Origin: Paraburkholderia sp. UYCP14C
Lineage (GTDB): Bacteria; Pseudomonadota; Gammaproteobacteria; Burkholderiales; Burkholderiaceae
DNA length: 64,000 nucleotides
Assembly (NCBI RefSeq): GCF_004197395.1
Contig: NZ_SELS01000051.1
Location: forward strand, 1 to 64,000
Direction of reading: 5' to 3'
In this document: piece by piece, positions 27,886 through 37,561 of the stretch
How the letters are laid out: the number at the start of each line of letters is the position of its first letter
Numbering within the stretch: position 1 is the stretch's first letter
Notes under the pieces: model-generated
Database searches by the model: none
Seen by the model: only the letters and a program-made list of their open reading frames with translations
Told to the model about the DNA's origin: nothing
Program-made: the position numbers and the translations under genes

Positions 27886-28920
27886 CTAGTTCGGCGCGCC
27901 GTCCGGCGCGGCGGGTTTTTCCGCGTGGCCGCCGAAATCGTGCCGCATCGCCGACAGCACGCGATTGGCGAAATCGGCGTCACCGCGCGAGCTGAAGCGC
28001 GCGAACAGCGCCGCGCTCAGCACCGGCGTCGGCACGCCTTCGTCGATGGCCGCCGCGACGGTCCAGCGCCCCTCACCCGAATCCGATACGCGGCCCGCGT
28101 AGCCTTTCAGTTCGGTGTCGCCGGCAAGCGAGCCGGCGATCAGATCGAGCAGCCACGAGCCGATCACGCTGCCGCGCCGCCAGACCTCGGCAATATCGGC
28201 AAGATTCAGATCGTACTGATACAGCTCGGGGTTGCGCAGCGGCGACGTCTCCGCATCGACTTCGCGCGCCTGCCGGCCGGCGTCGGCGTGGCGCAGCACG
28301 TTCAGGCCCTCGGCATAGGCGGCCATCAGCCCGTACTCGATGCCGTTATGAACCATCTTGACGAAATGCCCCGCGCCTTGCGGGCCGCAATGCAGAAAGC
28401 CCTGCTCGGCGGTGCTGGCGCCGGCCGCGCGGCCCGGCGTCGCGCTCGCCGTGCCCGCGCCTGGCGCCAACGTCGAGAAGATCGGTTCGAGCCGTTTGAC
28501 CACCTCGGTTTCGCCACCGATCATCAGACAGTAGCCGCGCTCGCGCCCGGCCACGCCGCCGCTCGTGCCGACGTCCACGTAGTGAATCTTGCGCGCGCCG
28601 AGTTGCTGGCCGCGGCGGATGTCGTCGTGATAGTAGGAGTTGCCGCCGTCGATCACGACATCGCCCGGCTCGAGCAGCGGCACGAGCTTGTCGAGCGTCG
28701 CGTCGACCACGGCGGCGGGCACCATCAGCCACACGGCGCGCGGCTTGTCGAGCTTCGCGACGAAGTCTTCGAGCGAACTCGCGCCGGCTATGCCCTCCTG
28801 CTTCAGCCGGTCGACCGCCGCCGGCTGCACGTCGTACACGATGCATTGCTGAGCGCCCTTGGTCAGGCGCCGCACCATGTCGGCGCCCATTCGTCCCAAT
28901 CCAATCATGCCTAGCTGCAT
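27886..28920 (-). CDS. gnd: 6-phosphogluconate dehydrogenase, decarboxylating (short form)
   Basis: 344 residues, the short GndA-like class rather than the roughly 470-residue enteric form. Rossmann motif [16 protein letters not shown] at the N-terminus, substrate loop [16 protein letters not shown], and catalytic Lys in [14 protein letters not shown]. It oxidises and decarboxylates 6-phosphogluconate to ribulose 5-phosphate; short-form enzymes often prefer NAD+. A Gly/Ala-rich insert (about residues 160-172) lengthens a loop before the catalytic lysine. Confidence 0.92.
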   Translation of the reverse strand: MQLGMIGLGRMGADMVRRLTKGAQQCIVYDVQPAAVDRLKQEGIAGASSLEDFVAKLDKPRAVWLMVPAAVVDATLDKLVPLLEPGDVVIDGGNSYYHDDIRRGQQLGARKIHYVDVGTSGGVAGRERGYCLMIGGETEVVKRLEPIFSTLAPGAGTASATPGRAAGASTAEQGFLHCGPQGAGHFVKMVHNGIEYGLMAAYAEGLNVLRHADAGRQAREVDAETSPLRNPELYQYDLNLADIAEVWRRGSVIGSWLLDLIAGSLAGDTELKGYAGRVSDSGEGRWTVAAAIDEGVPTPVLSAALFARFSSRGDADFANRVLSAMRHDFGGHAEKPAAPDGAPN

Positions 28921-29142
28921 AGCTCGCTCCGATAGATGCTGGGTTGCGCCGCCCGATCATCTGTTCGTCGTGTTGCGGCGGCGTGGCTGCCCTTAAGCAT
29001 AGGCGCTGTGTCGAGCGCTACGCCGAATGTATCGAAGCAGGCCGCATTTTTTTGCAGAGGCGCGGCGCGGCTCGAAGTCCCACGCGGCAGCAGGTGCGTC
29101 GCATCCGCGCGAAAGCGGTAGCGAACGCGCCGTCGGCACGCG

Positions 29143-30486
29143 TCATTCGCTGCGCTCGGGCACGCGCGTGCCGCGGCGCGCGGCGAGCTTCGCGTATTGC
29201 GCAGCCGCGAAGCGCTTCAGCGCGCGCCACATCAGCGGATAGCGATAGCCGGGCACCGCGAACAGCACGAGCGCGCACAGCGCCAGCAGCCCGCAGAACA
29301 GGAACGTGCCGCGATAGCTGAACGCCTGCACCAGCAGCCCCGACAACACGCCCGACAGGATCGAGCCGACCCGTGCCGCGTTGAAGAACAGCGCGGTCGC
29401 GCGTCCGGGCGAATGCGGCATCAGATCCTGCACGTAGGTCATGCCCAGGCACGAGGTCACGGCGACCACGAACGCGTTCAGCATCTGCATCGGAATCAGC
29501 ACGCTGACGCTGCCGGCCATCGACATCGCGACGAAGTACACCGCATGCACGGCCGCGCACGCGGCGAGCCAGTTCGGTTTGTGCAGCGACGACGACTTCG
29601 CGCCGAGCGCGAGCATCATCGGGATTTCGGTGAGCGCACCCAGGCCGAGCATCACCGACACGTCGAGATGCGTGCCGTTCAGCCCGTGCACGATGTAGAG
29701 CGGCAGCACGATCATCGTCGCGTTCGCGGCGAGGCCGAGCAGGGTCAGTGCGGTCACCGAGCGCAGGATGTCGTTGGCCGACGCGACCGGCAGCGTTTCG
29801 TGCGCATCTTCGCCGGGCTGCCTCAGCGGCGGCACCGTGATCGACGCGGACGGCTCCGACGCGGTGTCCTCGACCGTGTGATCGCCGAGATGGCTCTGCG
29901 GCTCCTGCATGCGCCAGACGATGAAGCCGCAGGTCGCGAAGCTCGCGGCCGCGAACAGGAACAGGCCGGTAAAGTTCGTCGCGGCGAGCACCAGCGCGCC
30001 GACCGACGGCCCGAACACCCATGCCGCCGACAGGATCGTGCGCAGCGTCGCGCTCGCGAACACGCGCTCGGCGGGATCGGGCACCGGCAGCGCCGCGCGG
30101 CTGAACGAGAACACCATCGAAATCGCCGAACCGCCCGCGCCGATGAACACGATGCCGACCACCAGCAGCAGCCGGTAGTCGCGCACCACGCACAGACACA
30201 GATAACCGAGCGCGGCGGCGATCAGCGCCGCCAGCAGCAATGGACGATGCCGCCCGCTCCTGTCGCTCCAGCGCCCGGCGGCCGTGCTCGCGAGCACACC
30301 GCTCGCGGCGATCAGCGTCATGAACACGCCGAGCCGGAACGGCGTCATACCGGCGCGTTCGATGCCGAACAGCGACAGATACGGTGCGGTGAAGGACATC
30401 GCCACACCGAGCATCAGCGTGGCGGCGGCGAGCGGCTTGAAGCCAGGAATGCGAAGCAGGTCGAAAAAACGCGCAGTTTTCAACAC
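29143..30486 (-). CDS. MFS sugar efflux transporter, SET family
   Basis: 447 residues, 12 predicted TM segments. The first half shows the SetA/SetB-like pattern (SLFGIERAGMTPFRLGVFMTL and GRWSDRSGRHRPLLL). A hydrophilic central loop of about 45 residues (QSHLGDHTVEDTASEPSAS region) separates the two halves. SET proteins export sugars and relieve phosphosugar stress. It lies 222 bp downstream of nothing on its own strand and is probably monocistronic. The substrate is inferred from family only. Confidence 0.83.
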   Translation of the reverse strand: MLKTARFFDLLRIPGFKPLAAATLMLGVAMSFTAPYLSLFGIERAGMTPFRLGVFMTLIAASGVLASTAAGRWSDRSGRHRPLLLAALIAAALGYLCLCVVRDYRLLLVVGIVFIGAGGSAISMVFSFSRAALPVPDPAERVFASATLRTILSAAWVFGPSVGALVLAATNFTGLFLFAAASFATCGFIVWRMQEPQSHLGDHTVEDTASEPSASITVPPLRQPGEDAHETLPVASANDILRSVTALTLLGLAANATMIVLPLYIVHGLNGTHLDVSVMLGLGALTEIPMMLALGAKSSSLHKPNWLAACAAVHAVYFVAMSMAGSVSVLIPMQMLNAFVVAVTSCLGMTYVQDLMPHSPGRATALFFNAARVGSILSGVLSGLLVQAFSYRGTFLFCGLLALCALVLFAVPGYRYPLMWRALKRFAAAQYAKLAARRGTRVPERSE

Positions 30487-30816
30487 GGGGACGGTGGCTC
30501 AGGTGGAGCGGGCCTCGATGCGCGGCAAAACGATCGGAGGCACGATAGGCGTCGCAGGCTCGGGGCCGGAACGACCGGGGCATTATCGACCCGGAGCGCG
30601 GCTCGCGTAAACCCGCGAACGGCCGTCCCAAATCCATGGAATGTGCGCGGGTGTATCGGGATGCTCGTGCCATGCCGTGGCGATGCGCGCCGTTAGCGGC
30701 AAGCTGCCGGCACGCTCGCCGCTACTTGCCCGCAGTTGCGCGCATTTGCTGCGCCTGGGGGTTGTAGCCGCAGGTCGGATAGAGAACTCGGTGTGATAGC
30801 CGCCCCACGCGGTCGA
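30487..30816. other. 330-bp gap without a recognised gene
   Basis: It lies between the start of the SET transporter gene and the end of the DUF2628 gene, both on the minus strand. I see no ribosome site, RNA gene or terminator with a T-run in it. It presumably holds the transporter promoter. Confidence 0.4.
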
Positions 30817-31113
30817 TCACACCACGACGTAGCCGCGCTGTTCGAGCGTCCAGCGATGCCACCGGTTGCCATAGGCGCCGCATGCGAACGCGAACGCGAT
30901 CGACAGCACGAAGCCGATCAGATCGGCCGTCTCGCCCCACAGACCGATGCCCAGCAGAATCACGTTGATGCCGAGCATCACGAACGCGGCGAACCACATT
31001 CTCTTCGACAGCGCCCAGATGAAACCGAGCAGGCACGCTCCCCAGCTGAAGCCGGTCGCGACGGGGATAGCGTCCTTGTGTTGCGGATGTTGCAGATAGA
31101 TTCGTGCGTTCAT
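30817..31113 (-). CDS. DUF2628 small membrane protein
   Basis: 98 residues. A short polar start (MNARIYLQHPQHKDA) is followed by a GFSWGACLLGFIWALSKRMW stretch typical of DUF2628, then two further hydrophobic segments and a charged tail. Function unknown; inner-membrane location is clear. The frame is open to 31170, but the ATG at 31113 starts at the family N-terminus. It is divergent from the thioredoxin-like gene. Confidence 0.8.
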   Translation of the reverse strand: MNARIYLQHPQHKDAIPVATGFSWGACLLGFIWALSKRMWFAAFVMLGINVILLGIGLWGETADLIGFVLSIAFAFACGAYGNRWHRWTLEQRGYVVV

Positions 31114-31285
31114 GTTTTGCGAGGTTCCGTGCGATGACGCGGCGCGTCGATCGGTCGAGCACGCGCGCACCGCTTTTTAACATGCCACGGCGACACTGCG
31201 CGCATCGGCGGCGCACGGCCGCTCCGCTGACGATCCGCGGCATAGCTGCTACCCTTGGCAGATCATGATCGCAAGCGGAGCACGC

Positions 31286-31606
31286 ATGACCTCCCCGACA
31301 GCTTATTCCCCGAAGGCTCCGACCCGCAGCGAGCTCGACTCCCTGCCCGGCGTCACCGTCGTCGAATTCGGCACCGACTGGTGCGGCTATTGCCAGGGCG
31401 CGCAGGCATCGATCCGCCAGGCGCTCGCGCCGCACGCGGGCCTGCGGCATCTGAAGATCGAGGACGGCCCCGGCCGCCCGCTCGGCCGCTCGTTCAAGGT
31501 CAAGCTGTGGCCGACGCTCGTGCTGATGCGCGACGGCGCCGAACTCGCACGGGTGGTGCGGCCCCGCAGCGCCGAAGATATCGAGGACGCGTTCGCGTCG
31601 CTCTGA
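31286..31606 (+). CDS. Thioredoxin-like protein
   Basis: 106 residues, one thioredoxin fold with the active site TDWCGYC (CGYC rather than CGPC) near residue 33, and the cis-proline in LWPTLVLMRDG. No signal peptide, so cytoplasmic. GCGGAG 5 bases before the ATG at 31286 sets the start; an earlier ATG at 31265 lacks a site. The CGYC dipeptide should shift redox potential relative to TrxA. The YjbQ gene follows 22 bp later. Confidence 0.88.
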   Translation: MTSPTAYSPKAPTRSELDSLPGVTVVEFGTDWCGYCQGAQASIRQALAPHAGLRHLKIEDGPGRPLGRSFKVKLWPTLVLMRDGAELARVVRPRSAEDIEDAFASL

Positions 31607-31628
31607 CATTCGAGATTCGAGCCCCGTC

Positions 31629-32048
31629 ATGCGCCAGGTCATCAATCATCTGAGCGTCCAGGCCCGCGGCCGCGGCCTGGTCGAGTTTACCGACGACGTG
31701 CGCCGCTTCGTCGACGACACCGACATCCGAACCGGTCTGCTGACGCTGTTTTGCCGGCACACGTCGGCGTCGCTGCTGATTCAGGAGAATGCCGATTCGT
31801 CGGTGCGGCGCGATCTCGAGCGCTACTTCGAGAGCCTCGCGCCCGAGGACGACGCGCGCTACGAGCACGACACCGAAGGCCCCGACGACATGCCCGCGCA
31901 TCTGCGCACGGCGCTCACGCAGGTGCAGCTATCGGTGCCCGTCGAGCATGGCAGGATGCTGCTCGGCACATGGCAGGGGCTGTATCTGTTCGAACATCGC
32001 CGTCACCCGCAGCCGCGCGATATCGTGCTGCATCTGCTCGGCGAATGA
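31629..32048 (+). CDS. YjbQ/UPF0047 family protein
   Basis: 139 residues, full length. The family signature is complete: LTLFCRHTSASLLIQENAD, then PAHLRTALT and GTWQGLYLFEHR. Members have weak thiamine-phosphate synthase activity and a metal site of histidines, but the physiological role is unsettled. It is probably co-transcribed with the thioredoxin-like gene upstream. Confidence 0.9.
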   Translation: MRQVINHLSVQARGRGLVEFTDDVRRFVDDTDIRTGLLTLFCRHTSASLLIQENADSSVRRDLERYFESLAPEDDARYEHDTEGPDDMPAHLRTALTQVQLSVPVEHGRMLLGTWQGLYLFEHRRHPQPRDIVLHLLGE

Positions 32049-32145
32049 AGTCCGCTATCGAACCCAACCGTCACGCCAGGGAACCTGTCACCGGCTTTTC
32101 TCCGCACACCGCATCGAACGGAGCCTACCCAAGGGAGCACACCTC

Positions 32146-33165
32146 ATGGACACCCGTAGCGAGCTGCAAGCCACCGTCAAAGCGATGGTTCAACCAGGCA
32201 AAGGTCTTCTCGCCGCCGACGAAAGCGGCCCGACCATCGCCAAACGCTTCAAGACGATCGGCCTCGAATCGACCGAGGAAAACCGACGCGCGTATCGAAA
32301 CCTGCTTCTGACGACGCCCGGCCTTGGCGAGTTCGTCAGCGGCGTGATCCTCTACGAGGAAACGCTCGGCCAGAAAGCCGACGACGGCACGCCGTTCCCG
32401 CAACTGGCCGCGGCGAACGGCATCGTGCCCGGCATCAAGGTCGACCTCGGCAAGGTGCCGCTCGCGCTCGCTCCCGGCGACGAGATCACCGAAGGCCTCG
32501 ACGGTCTCGCCAAGCGCTTCGTCGATTACAAGCGGCAAGGCGCGCGCTTCGCCAAGTGGCGCGCGGTGTACAACATCACGGCGAGCCTGCCGAGCCGGCT
32601 CGCGATCGAGGCGAACGCCAATTCGCTCGCGCGCTACGCGGCGATCAGCCAGGAAGCCGGCATCGTGCCGATCGTCGAACCCGAGGTGCTGATGGACGGC
32701 GATCACACGATCGAGCGTTGCGCGGAAGTGACCGAGGCCGTGTTGCATGAGGTGTTTCATGCGCTGCATCGGCATCGCGTGGTGCTCGAACATATCGTGC
32801 TGAAGCCGAGCATGGTGCTGGCCGGCGCCGAGCACCAGCAGCAGTCGAGCACCGCGCATATCGCGGCGGCGACCGTACGCGTGCTGATGCGCACGGTGCC
32901 CTCTTCGGTGCCCGGTCTCGTGTTCCTGTCGGGCGGCCAGTCGCCCGAGGAGGCCAGCGCCAATCTTGGTGCGATGAACCGGCTCGGTGCGCTGCCGTGG
33001 AATCTGAGCTTTTCATACGGGCGCGCGTTGCAGGAGCCGCCGTTGAACGCGTGGCGCGGCCAGCCGGGCAACGTGAAGGAAGCGCAGCAGGCGCTGCTCA
33101 AGCGCGCGCGTCTGAATGGCGCGGCCGCGCTCGGCAAGTATGACGCGGCGATGGAAAAGGATTGA
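32146..33165 (+). CDS. Fructose-bisphosphate aldolase, class I (metazoan-type fold family)
   Basis: 339 residues. It cleaves fructose 1,6-bisphosphate to DHAP and glyceraldehyde 3-phosphate through a lysine Schiff base. The start GKGLLAADESGPTIAKRF and the catalytic segment EHIVLKPSMVLAG (Schiff-base Lys) are those of the PF00274 family best known from animals and plants, as opposed to the zinc-dependent class II enzymes. AAGGGAG precedes the ATG. It stands after the YjbQ gene and is convergent with the histidine kinase gene. Confidence 0.92.
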   Translation: MDTRSELQATVKAMVQPGKGLLAADESGPTIAKRFKTIGLESTEENRRAYRNLLLTTPGLGEFVSGVILYEETLGQKADDGTPFPQLAAANGIVPGIKVDLGKVPLALAPGDEITEGLDGLAKRFVDYKRQGARFAKWRAVYNITASLPSRLAIEANANSLARYAAISQEAGIVPIVEPEVLMDGDHTIERCAEVTEAVLHEVFHALHRHRVVLEHIVLKPSMVLAGAEHQQQSSTAHIAAATVRVLMRTVPSSVPGLVFLSGGQSPEEASANLGAMNRLGALPWNLSFSYGRALQEPPLNAWRGQPGNVKEAQQALLKRARLNGAAALGKYDAAMEKD

Positions 33166-33195
33166 TCGCCGGCGAGCGATCGCGAAGCCTCGGCT

Positions 33196-35355
33196 TCAGG
33201 TGCCGCAAGCCACCAGCGCATGCAATTCGTCGATATTGAACGGCTTCGCGAGTATCGCGATGCCGAGCCGGCGCGCGCGGTCGAGTTCGTCGGCGTAACC
33301 GGTCATCAGCGCGATCTTCTGCGACGGCCACGCGCTGCGGACCTTTTCCGCCAGGTCGATACCGTTCAGCTTGCCCGGCATCTGGATGTCCGACAGCACC
33401 AGCTCGAAGCGCTCGCCGGCGCTCAGCACGTCGAGCGCCTGATCGGCGGTCGGCTCGTGATGCACCTCGCAGCCGAAGGTTTCGAGCACCGCCGTGACGC
33501 CGGCCGCGACCTCCTCGTTGTCCTCGACGAGCAGCACGGCCCCGGCCACCGTCGGCAGCGGCTGGCGTGCGTCGGCGCCGGCCTGCGCGGCGCGCTCGCG
33601 ATAGCGCGGCAGAAAGATCCGCACCGTGGTGCCGCTGCCCGGCACGCTGTCGATCTTCGCGGTGCCGCCAGCCAGCTCGGACATCGACAGCACCTGGGCG
33701 AGCCCGAGGCCGGTGCCCGAGCCGCGCAGCTTGGTCGTGAAGAGCGGCTCGAACGCGCGCCGCGCGACCGATTCGGACATCCCTTCGCCGTCGTCGGAAC
33801 AGGCGATCAGCACGTACTCGCCGTCCGGCAGCAGCGTATCGCTGCTGACCAGCCGATTGTTCTGGCAGCGGATCACGAAGCGCCCGCCATGCGGCATCGC
33901 ATCGCGCGCGTTCATCGCGATGTTTACGATCGCGAACTCGAGGTCGGTCGGGTCGACGAGCACCTGCCACAGGCTCTCCGGCATGCGCAACGCCAGCTCG
34001 ATCGTGTCGCCGAGTGCCGCGTCGAGCAGCGGCACGGCGCCCGGCAGCCAGCGCGCGAGCTCGACCGGCTCCTGCTTGAGCGGCTGCTTGCGCGCGACGC
34101 TCAACAGACGCCGCGTCAGCGCTTCGGCCGAGGCGGTGGCTCGCTCGACCGCCTGCACTTCCTTCTCGAGATCGTTGTAATGCTTGAGCCGGGCGAGCTC
34201 GATGTTCGCCGCGACCACCATCAGCAGGTTGTTGAAGTCGTGCGCGACATTGGCGACCAGATTGCCGAGCGCGCCCATGCGTTGCAGTTGCCGGCTCGAC
34301 GCCTCGGCCGAAAGTCGCATCGCGACCTCGCCCTGCCAGCGCTCCCAGGCACGTCGCTCGGCTTCGAGCTGACGCAACGAATACAGCACCAGCACCCAGA
34401 TCGCGATGCACGGCAGCGCCGTCAGCGCCGCGATCAACAGAAAGTGCGTGCGCCACGCGGCCACGATCGACGACGTCGCGTACGCGCTCATCACATACAA
34501 CGGATAGTCGCCGACGCGGCGAAACGCGAGCAGCCGCTCGATGCCGTCGACGGTCGAATTCAGACGCACGTGGCCGAACAGCTCCTTGTCGCGCAACGCG
34601 GTCATGAACGCGCTGTGCATGGACGGCCGCGCGCCGGGCGGCCACGCCGGATAGCGCACCAGCAGATTGCCGTCCTGCCGGTACAGCGCGAGCGCGAGTG
34701 ACGGATCGCCGTTGGTCAGCTCGCGATAGAAGCGCGAGAAATATTCGTTGCGCAGCGCCACGATGACCACGCCGAGAAACTGACCGTTCGCGCCCGAGCG
34801 TCCGGTCGCGGTCGTGAACACGTCGATCTTCGACAGCGTGCCGAACATCGGCATCGAGAAATACGGCTGCGGGCGCATCGCCTTGGCGGCAAGAAAGTCG
34901 TCGCGCTCGCCGATCGTCATCGCCGGCGCCGGATACACGAGGCTCGACGCCAGCAGTTCGCCGTTCACGCCGAGCACCCCGATCGACGCCACCTGCGGAA
35001 AGTCGCCGCCGATGCCTTGCAGACGTTCGTGCAATTCGCGCTCGCTCGCGCGGATCTGCGCATCGTCGGAATTGCCGAGCAGCTCGATCACGCGCGAGGC
35101 CATCTGCCGGTTCAAATCCAGCACCTTGACGGCCTGCTCCTGCGCGACGCGCGCGAGGCGGTCGATCATGTCGTTCGCGTCGGAGATGCGGCGCTGGTAG
35201 TCGAAGTAGCCGTAGCCCGCGAGGCAGGCCAGCGGAAACACGATCGACACGGCCAGCACGATCAGCAGCATGCGCCGCGTCGCCGCGAAGTTGCGCGACG
35301 GCATCGGTACATCGACTGCGACACGTTCTGCACGCTGCACGGTCACCCGCTCCAT
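33196..35355 (-). CDS. Hybrid sensor histidine kinase/response regulator
   Basis: 719 residues. TM1 (about 29-50), a large periplasmic sensor domain of the double-Cache type (about 55-300), TM2 (about 308-330), then a DHp helix with the phospho-His in NVAHDFNNLLMV. The ATPase domain has N-box NIAMNARDAMPHGG, G1 DDGEGM and G2 GSGTGLGLAQV. A C-terminal receiver domain carries the acceptor Asp in SDIQMPG and Lys in AKPF. The H-box HDFNNLL places it in the class whose members often signal through the attached receiver. The codon at 35358 is TTG; the ATG at 35355 is used. No separate DNA-binding response regulator lies nearby. Confidence 0.93.
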   Translation of the reverse strand: MERVTVQRAERVAVDVPMPSRNFAATRRMLLIVLAVSIVFPLACLAGYGYFDYQRRISDANDMIDRLARVAQEQAVKVLDLNRQMASRVIELLGNSDDAQIRASERELHERLQGIGGDFPQVASIGVLGVNGELLASSLVYPAPAMTIGERDDFLAAKAMRPQPYFSMPMFGTLSKIDVFTTATGRSGANGQFLGVVIVALRNEYFSRFYRELTNGDPSLALALYRQDGNLLVRYPAWPPGARPSMHSAFMTALRDKELFGHVRLNSTVDGIERLLAFRRVGDYPLYVMSAYATSSIVAAWRTHFLLIAALTALPCIAIWVLVLYSLRQLEAERRAWERWQGEVAMRLSAEASSRQLQRMGALGNLVANVAHDFNNLLMVVAANIELARLKHYNDLEKEVQAVERATASAEALTRRLLSVARKQPLKQEPVELARWLPGAVPLLDAALGDTIELALRMPESLWQVLVDPTDLEFAIVNIAMNARDAMPHGGRFVIRCQNNRLVSSDTLLPDGEYVLIACSDDGEGMSESVARRAFEPLFTTKLRGSGTGLGLAQVLSMSELAGGTAKIDSVPGSGTTVRIFLPRYRERAAQAGADARQPLPTVAGAVLLVEDNEEVAAGVTAVLETFGCEVHHEPTADQALDVLSAGERFELVLSDIQMPGKLNGIDLAEKVRSAWPSQKIALMTGYADELDRARRLGIAILAKPFNIDELHALVACGT

Positions 35356-35606
35356 CAAATTGCCCTACGCTTTAGGGAAGGCATTGCCTACGAATTCGCA
35401 CACCGCTGTTCGCTCGCTAATTCCCTGTCTGGAAATTTACCGCATCTCGGCTCATCTTCCAAAGTGGGTTCGCAGCATCGCTTCGCCCGCGCGCGCGGGC
35501 ACAGCGATTGCTGCCACATCGCTGCTCGATGGCAAGCCCACTTCCGTCAACGCTCGCGACGCATTTGCGTACGCTGCGCGAGCCCTTCCATTCGCGAGGC
35601 CTCACC

Positions 35607-37232
35607 ATGTCCACGCCTGCCCGCCGCGTCGCGCGGCTATCGGAATTGCCGGCGGACCGCGCGATACGCGTGACCGTGGACGACACGCCGATCCTGCTGG
35701 TGCGCGACGGCGACGCCGTGCGCGCGTACTCGCCTGATTGCCCCCATGCGGGAGGCCCGCTCGAAGAGGGCGCGCTGTGCCACGGCCGCATCATCTGTCC
35801 GTGGCACAAGGGCACGTTCGACGTCGCGACCGGCAACGTGCTGGAGCCGCCCGCGCTGCTGCCGCTCGAGCGCTACCCGGTCACGCTCGATGGCGACGAC
35901 GTGCTGGTGTCGGCGGAAAAAATCGCCGCGCCGGAGCCGGCGTCCCGCACGCGACCGGCCGACACCGCCGCGCAAAGTAAGCACTACGTGGTGATCGGCG
36001 CGGGCGCGGCCGGCGCCGCCGCCTGTGCCGGGTTGCGCGAGTTCGGCTTCGAGGGCCGCATCACGTTGATCGGCGACGAAGCGCACGCGCCCTACGACCG
36101 CACCTCGCTCAGCAAATTCGTGCCGTCGTTTGAAATGGCGCCCGCCGACGTGCCGCCGCTGCTGCCGCCCGACTGGCTGCACGCGCACGGCATCGAGCGG
36201 ATCGTCGCGAAGGTCGCGCGGCTCGACGTGCCTGCGCGCACGATCCATTTCGAAGCCGGCGCGGGCACCGGCGAGCCAGCCATCGAGCCCTTGAAATACG
36301 ACACCGCGCTGCTCGCGACCGGCAGCGTGCCGAAAGTGCCCGACATTCCCGGCTGCGAACTCCGCGGCGTGCACGTGCTGCGGCACCTCGACGATGCCGC
36401 CGCGTTGATCGATGCGCTCGGCGACGACGCCTCGCAAACCCGCGTCGCGATTCTCGGCAGCGGCTTTATCGGCCTCGAAGTCGCGTCCGCGCTGCGCAAG
36501 CACGGCGTGCCCGTCACCGTGATTTCGCGCGACAAGCTGCCGTTTGCGAAGCAGTTCGGCGAGCGCGCGGGCCAGATGTTTCGCGCGCTGCACGAAAGCA
36601 ACGGCGTGACGTTTCATCTCGACGCGAAGGTCGCATCGCTCGAGGGCGACGCAGGCAACGTGCATAGCGTGATGCTCGAAGGCGGCGAGGCCATCGCCGC
36701 CGATGTCGTGCTGCTCGGCACGGGCGTTGCGCCGGCTACGGGATTCGTCGAAGGATTGCCGTTGCAGAAGGACGGCGGCGTGGTCGTCAATGCGGGCATG
36801 AACGCGGCGTGCGGTCTGTATGCGGCTGGCGATCTCGCGGTGTTCTCGCTGCACGAGAACCAGGAGCCGGTGCGTATCGAACATTGGCGCGTCGCGCAGC
36901 AGCATGCGCGCATCGCCGCGCAGAACATGTGCGGCGCGCGCAACCGCTATGTCGACGTGCCGTACTTCTGGACCTATCACTACGGCAAGAACTTCGAATA
37001 CCTCGGCCACGCGAGCGAGTGGGACGAGATCGTCGTCGATGGCGACTTCGATCATCACCAGTTCATCGCGCTGTACGTGCGCGACGGCAACGTCGACGCG
37101 GTGCTCGCCTGCGAGCGCGAAGCGCTGACCGCACGGCTTTCCGACGCCATGCGCGGCGGGCTGTCGCGTGCGGAGGCGCTCGCGATCATCGGTGCGACGG
37201 CGCAAAGCGCGCCGGAGCGGGCCGCGTCGTGA
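35607..37232 (+). CDS. Rieske-FAD pyridine-nucleotide-disulfide-type oxidoreductase
   Basis: 541 residues in two parts. An N-terminal Rieske [2Fe-2S] domain (residues about 5-105) holds the ligands C45-P-H47 and C64-PW-H67. After a linker there is a ferredoxin-reductase/AIF-like flavoprotein with FAD motif VVIGAGAAGAAACAG, NAD(P)H motif VAILGSGFIGLEVAS, and the second FAD contact GLYAAGDLA. The order matches AIFL/Nfrl-type reductases. GAGG 7 bases before the ATG at 35607 sets the start; the frame runs back to 35508 without one. It is divergent from the histidine kinase gene, which may or may not control it. Confidence 0.92.
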   Translation: MSTPARRVARLSELPADRAIRVTVDDTPILLVRDGDAVRAYSPDCPHAGGPLEEGALCHGRIICPWHKGTFDVATGNVLEPPALLPLERYPVTLDGDDVLVSAEKIAAPEPASRTRPADTAAQSKHYVVIGAGAAGAAACAGLREFGFEGRITLIGDEAHAPYDRTSLSKFVPSFEMAPADVPPLLPPDWLHAHGIERIVAKVARLDVPARTIHFEAGAGTGEPAIEPLKYDTALLATGSVPKVPDIPGCELRGVHVLRHLDDAAALIDALGDDASQTRVAILGSGFIGLEVASALRKHGVPVTVISRDKLPFAKQFGERAGQMFRALHESNGVTFHLDAKVASLEGDAGNVHSVMLEGGEAIAADVVLLGTGVAPATGFVEGLPLQKDGGVVVNAGMNAACGLYAAGDLAVFSLHENQEPVRIEHWRVAQQHARIAAQNMCGARNRYVDVPYFWTYHYGKNFEYLGHASEWDEIVVDGDFDHHQFIALYVRDGNVDAVLACEREALTARLSDAMRGGLSRAEALAIIGATAQSAPERAAS

Positions 37233-37293
37233 CGACGCGCGCGTGGATCCGCGCGAGGCGAAGTCTTGCCGTTCAACCTGGGAGGAAAGCACC

Positions 37294-37473
37294 ATGACGA
37301 CGCACAAGGAAAAGCATCCGCACTCGGAAAAGAGCGAGAAACAGATCGACAAGCAGGTCGAAGACAGCTTCCCGGCTAGCGACCCGCCTTCGACGGGCGG
37401 CACCACGAAGCTCGAGCCGGAGCGGGACAAGGCCAGGGCCAAGGCCGGGCACGACAAACCCGCTGGTCACTAG
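37294..37473 (+). CDS. Microprotein with SFPASDPPS motif
   Basis: 59 residues, highly charged and probably disordered. The centre KQVEDSFPASDPPSTGG is a motif I recognise from many short proteins of Burkholderiales and Alphaproteobacteria with no known function. GGAGGAAA lies just before the ATG. It follows the Rieske-FAD gene by 61 bp and may be co-transcribed. Confidence 0.75.
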   Translation: MTTHKEKHPHSEKSEKQIDKQVEDSFPASDPPSTGGTTKLEPERDKARAKAGHDKPAGH

Positions 37474-37561
37474 GCGCCTAACCGGCCAGGCCGGCGCGCG
37501 CGCGACGGAATGCAAGCGATCCCGCGCGCCGGTCGCACCTGATCCCTGCTGAAACGAGGCC

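Noticed and set aside
29143-30696. Long open frames on both strands over the SET transporter
   Set aside because: Only the 447-residue minus-strand frame has a membrane-protein pattern; the others are compositional shadows.
30722-30816. Possible gene end (minus-strand frame ending ...AQQMRATAGK) beside DUF2628
   Set aside because: The rest of that frame is antisense or out-of-frame to DUF2628 and thioredoxin genes, and there is no start or likeness.
31789-32145. Fusion of an upstream frame to the class I aldolase
   Set aside because: The upstream part is the YjbQ gene read in another frame. AAGGGAG and ATG at 32146 give the normal aldolase start.
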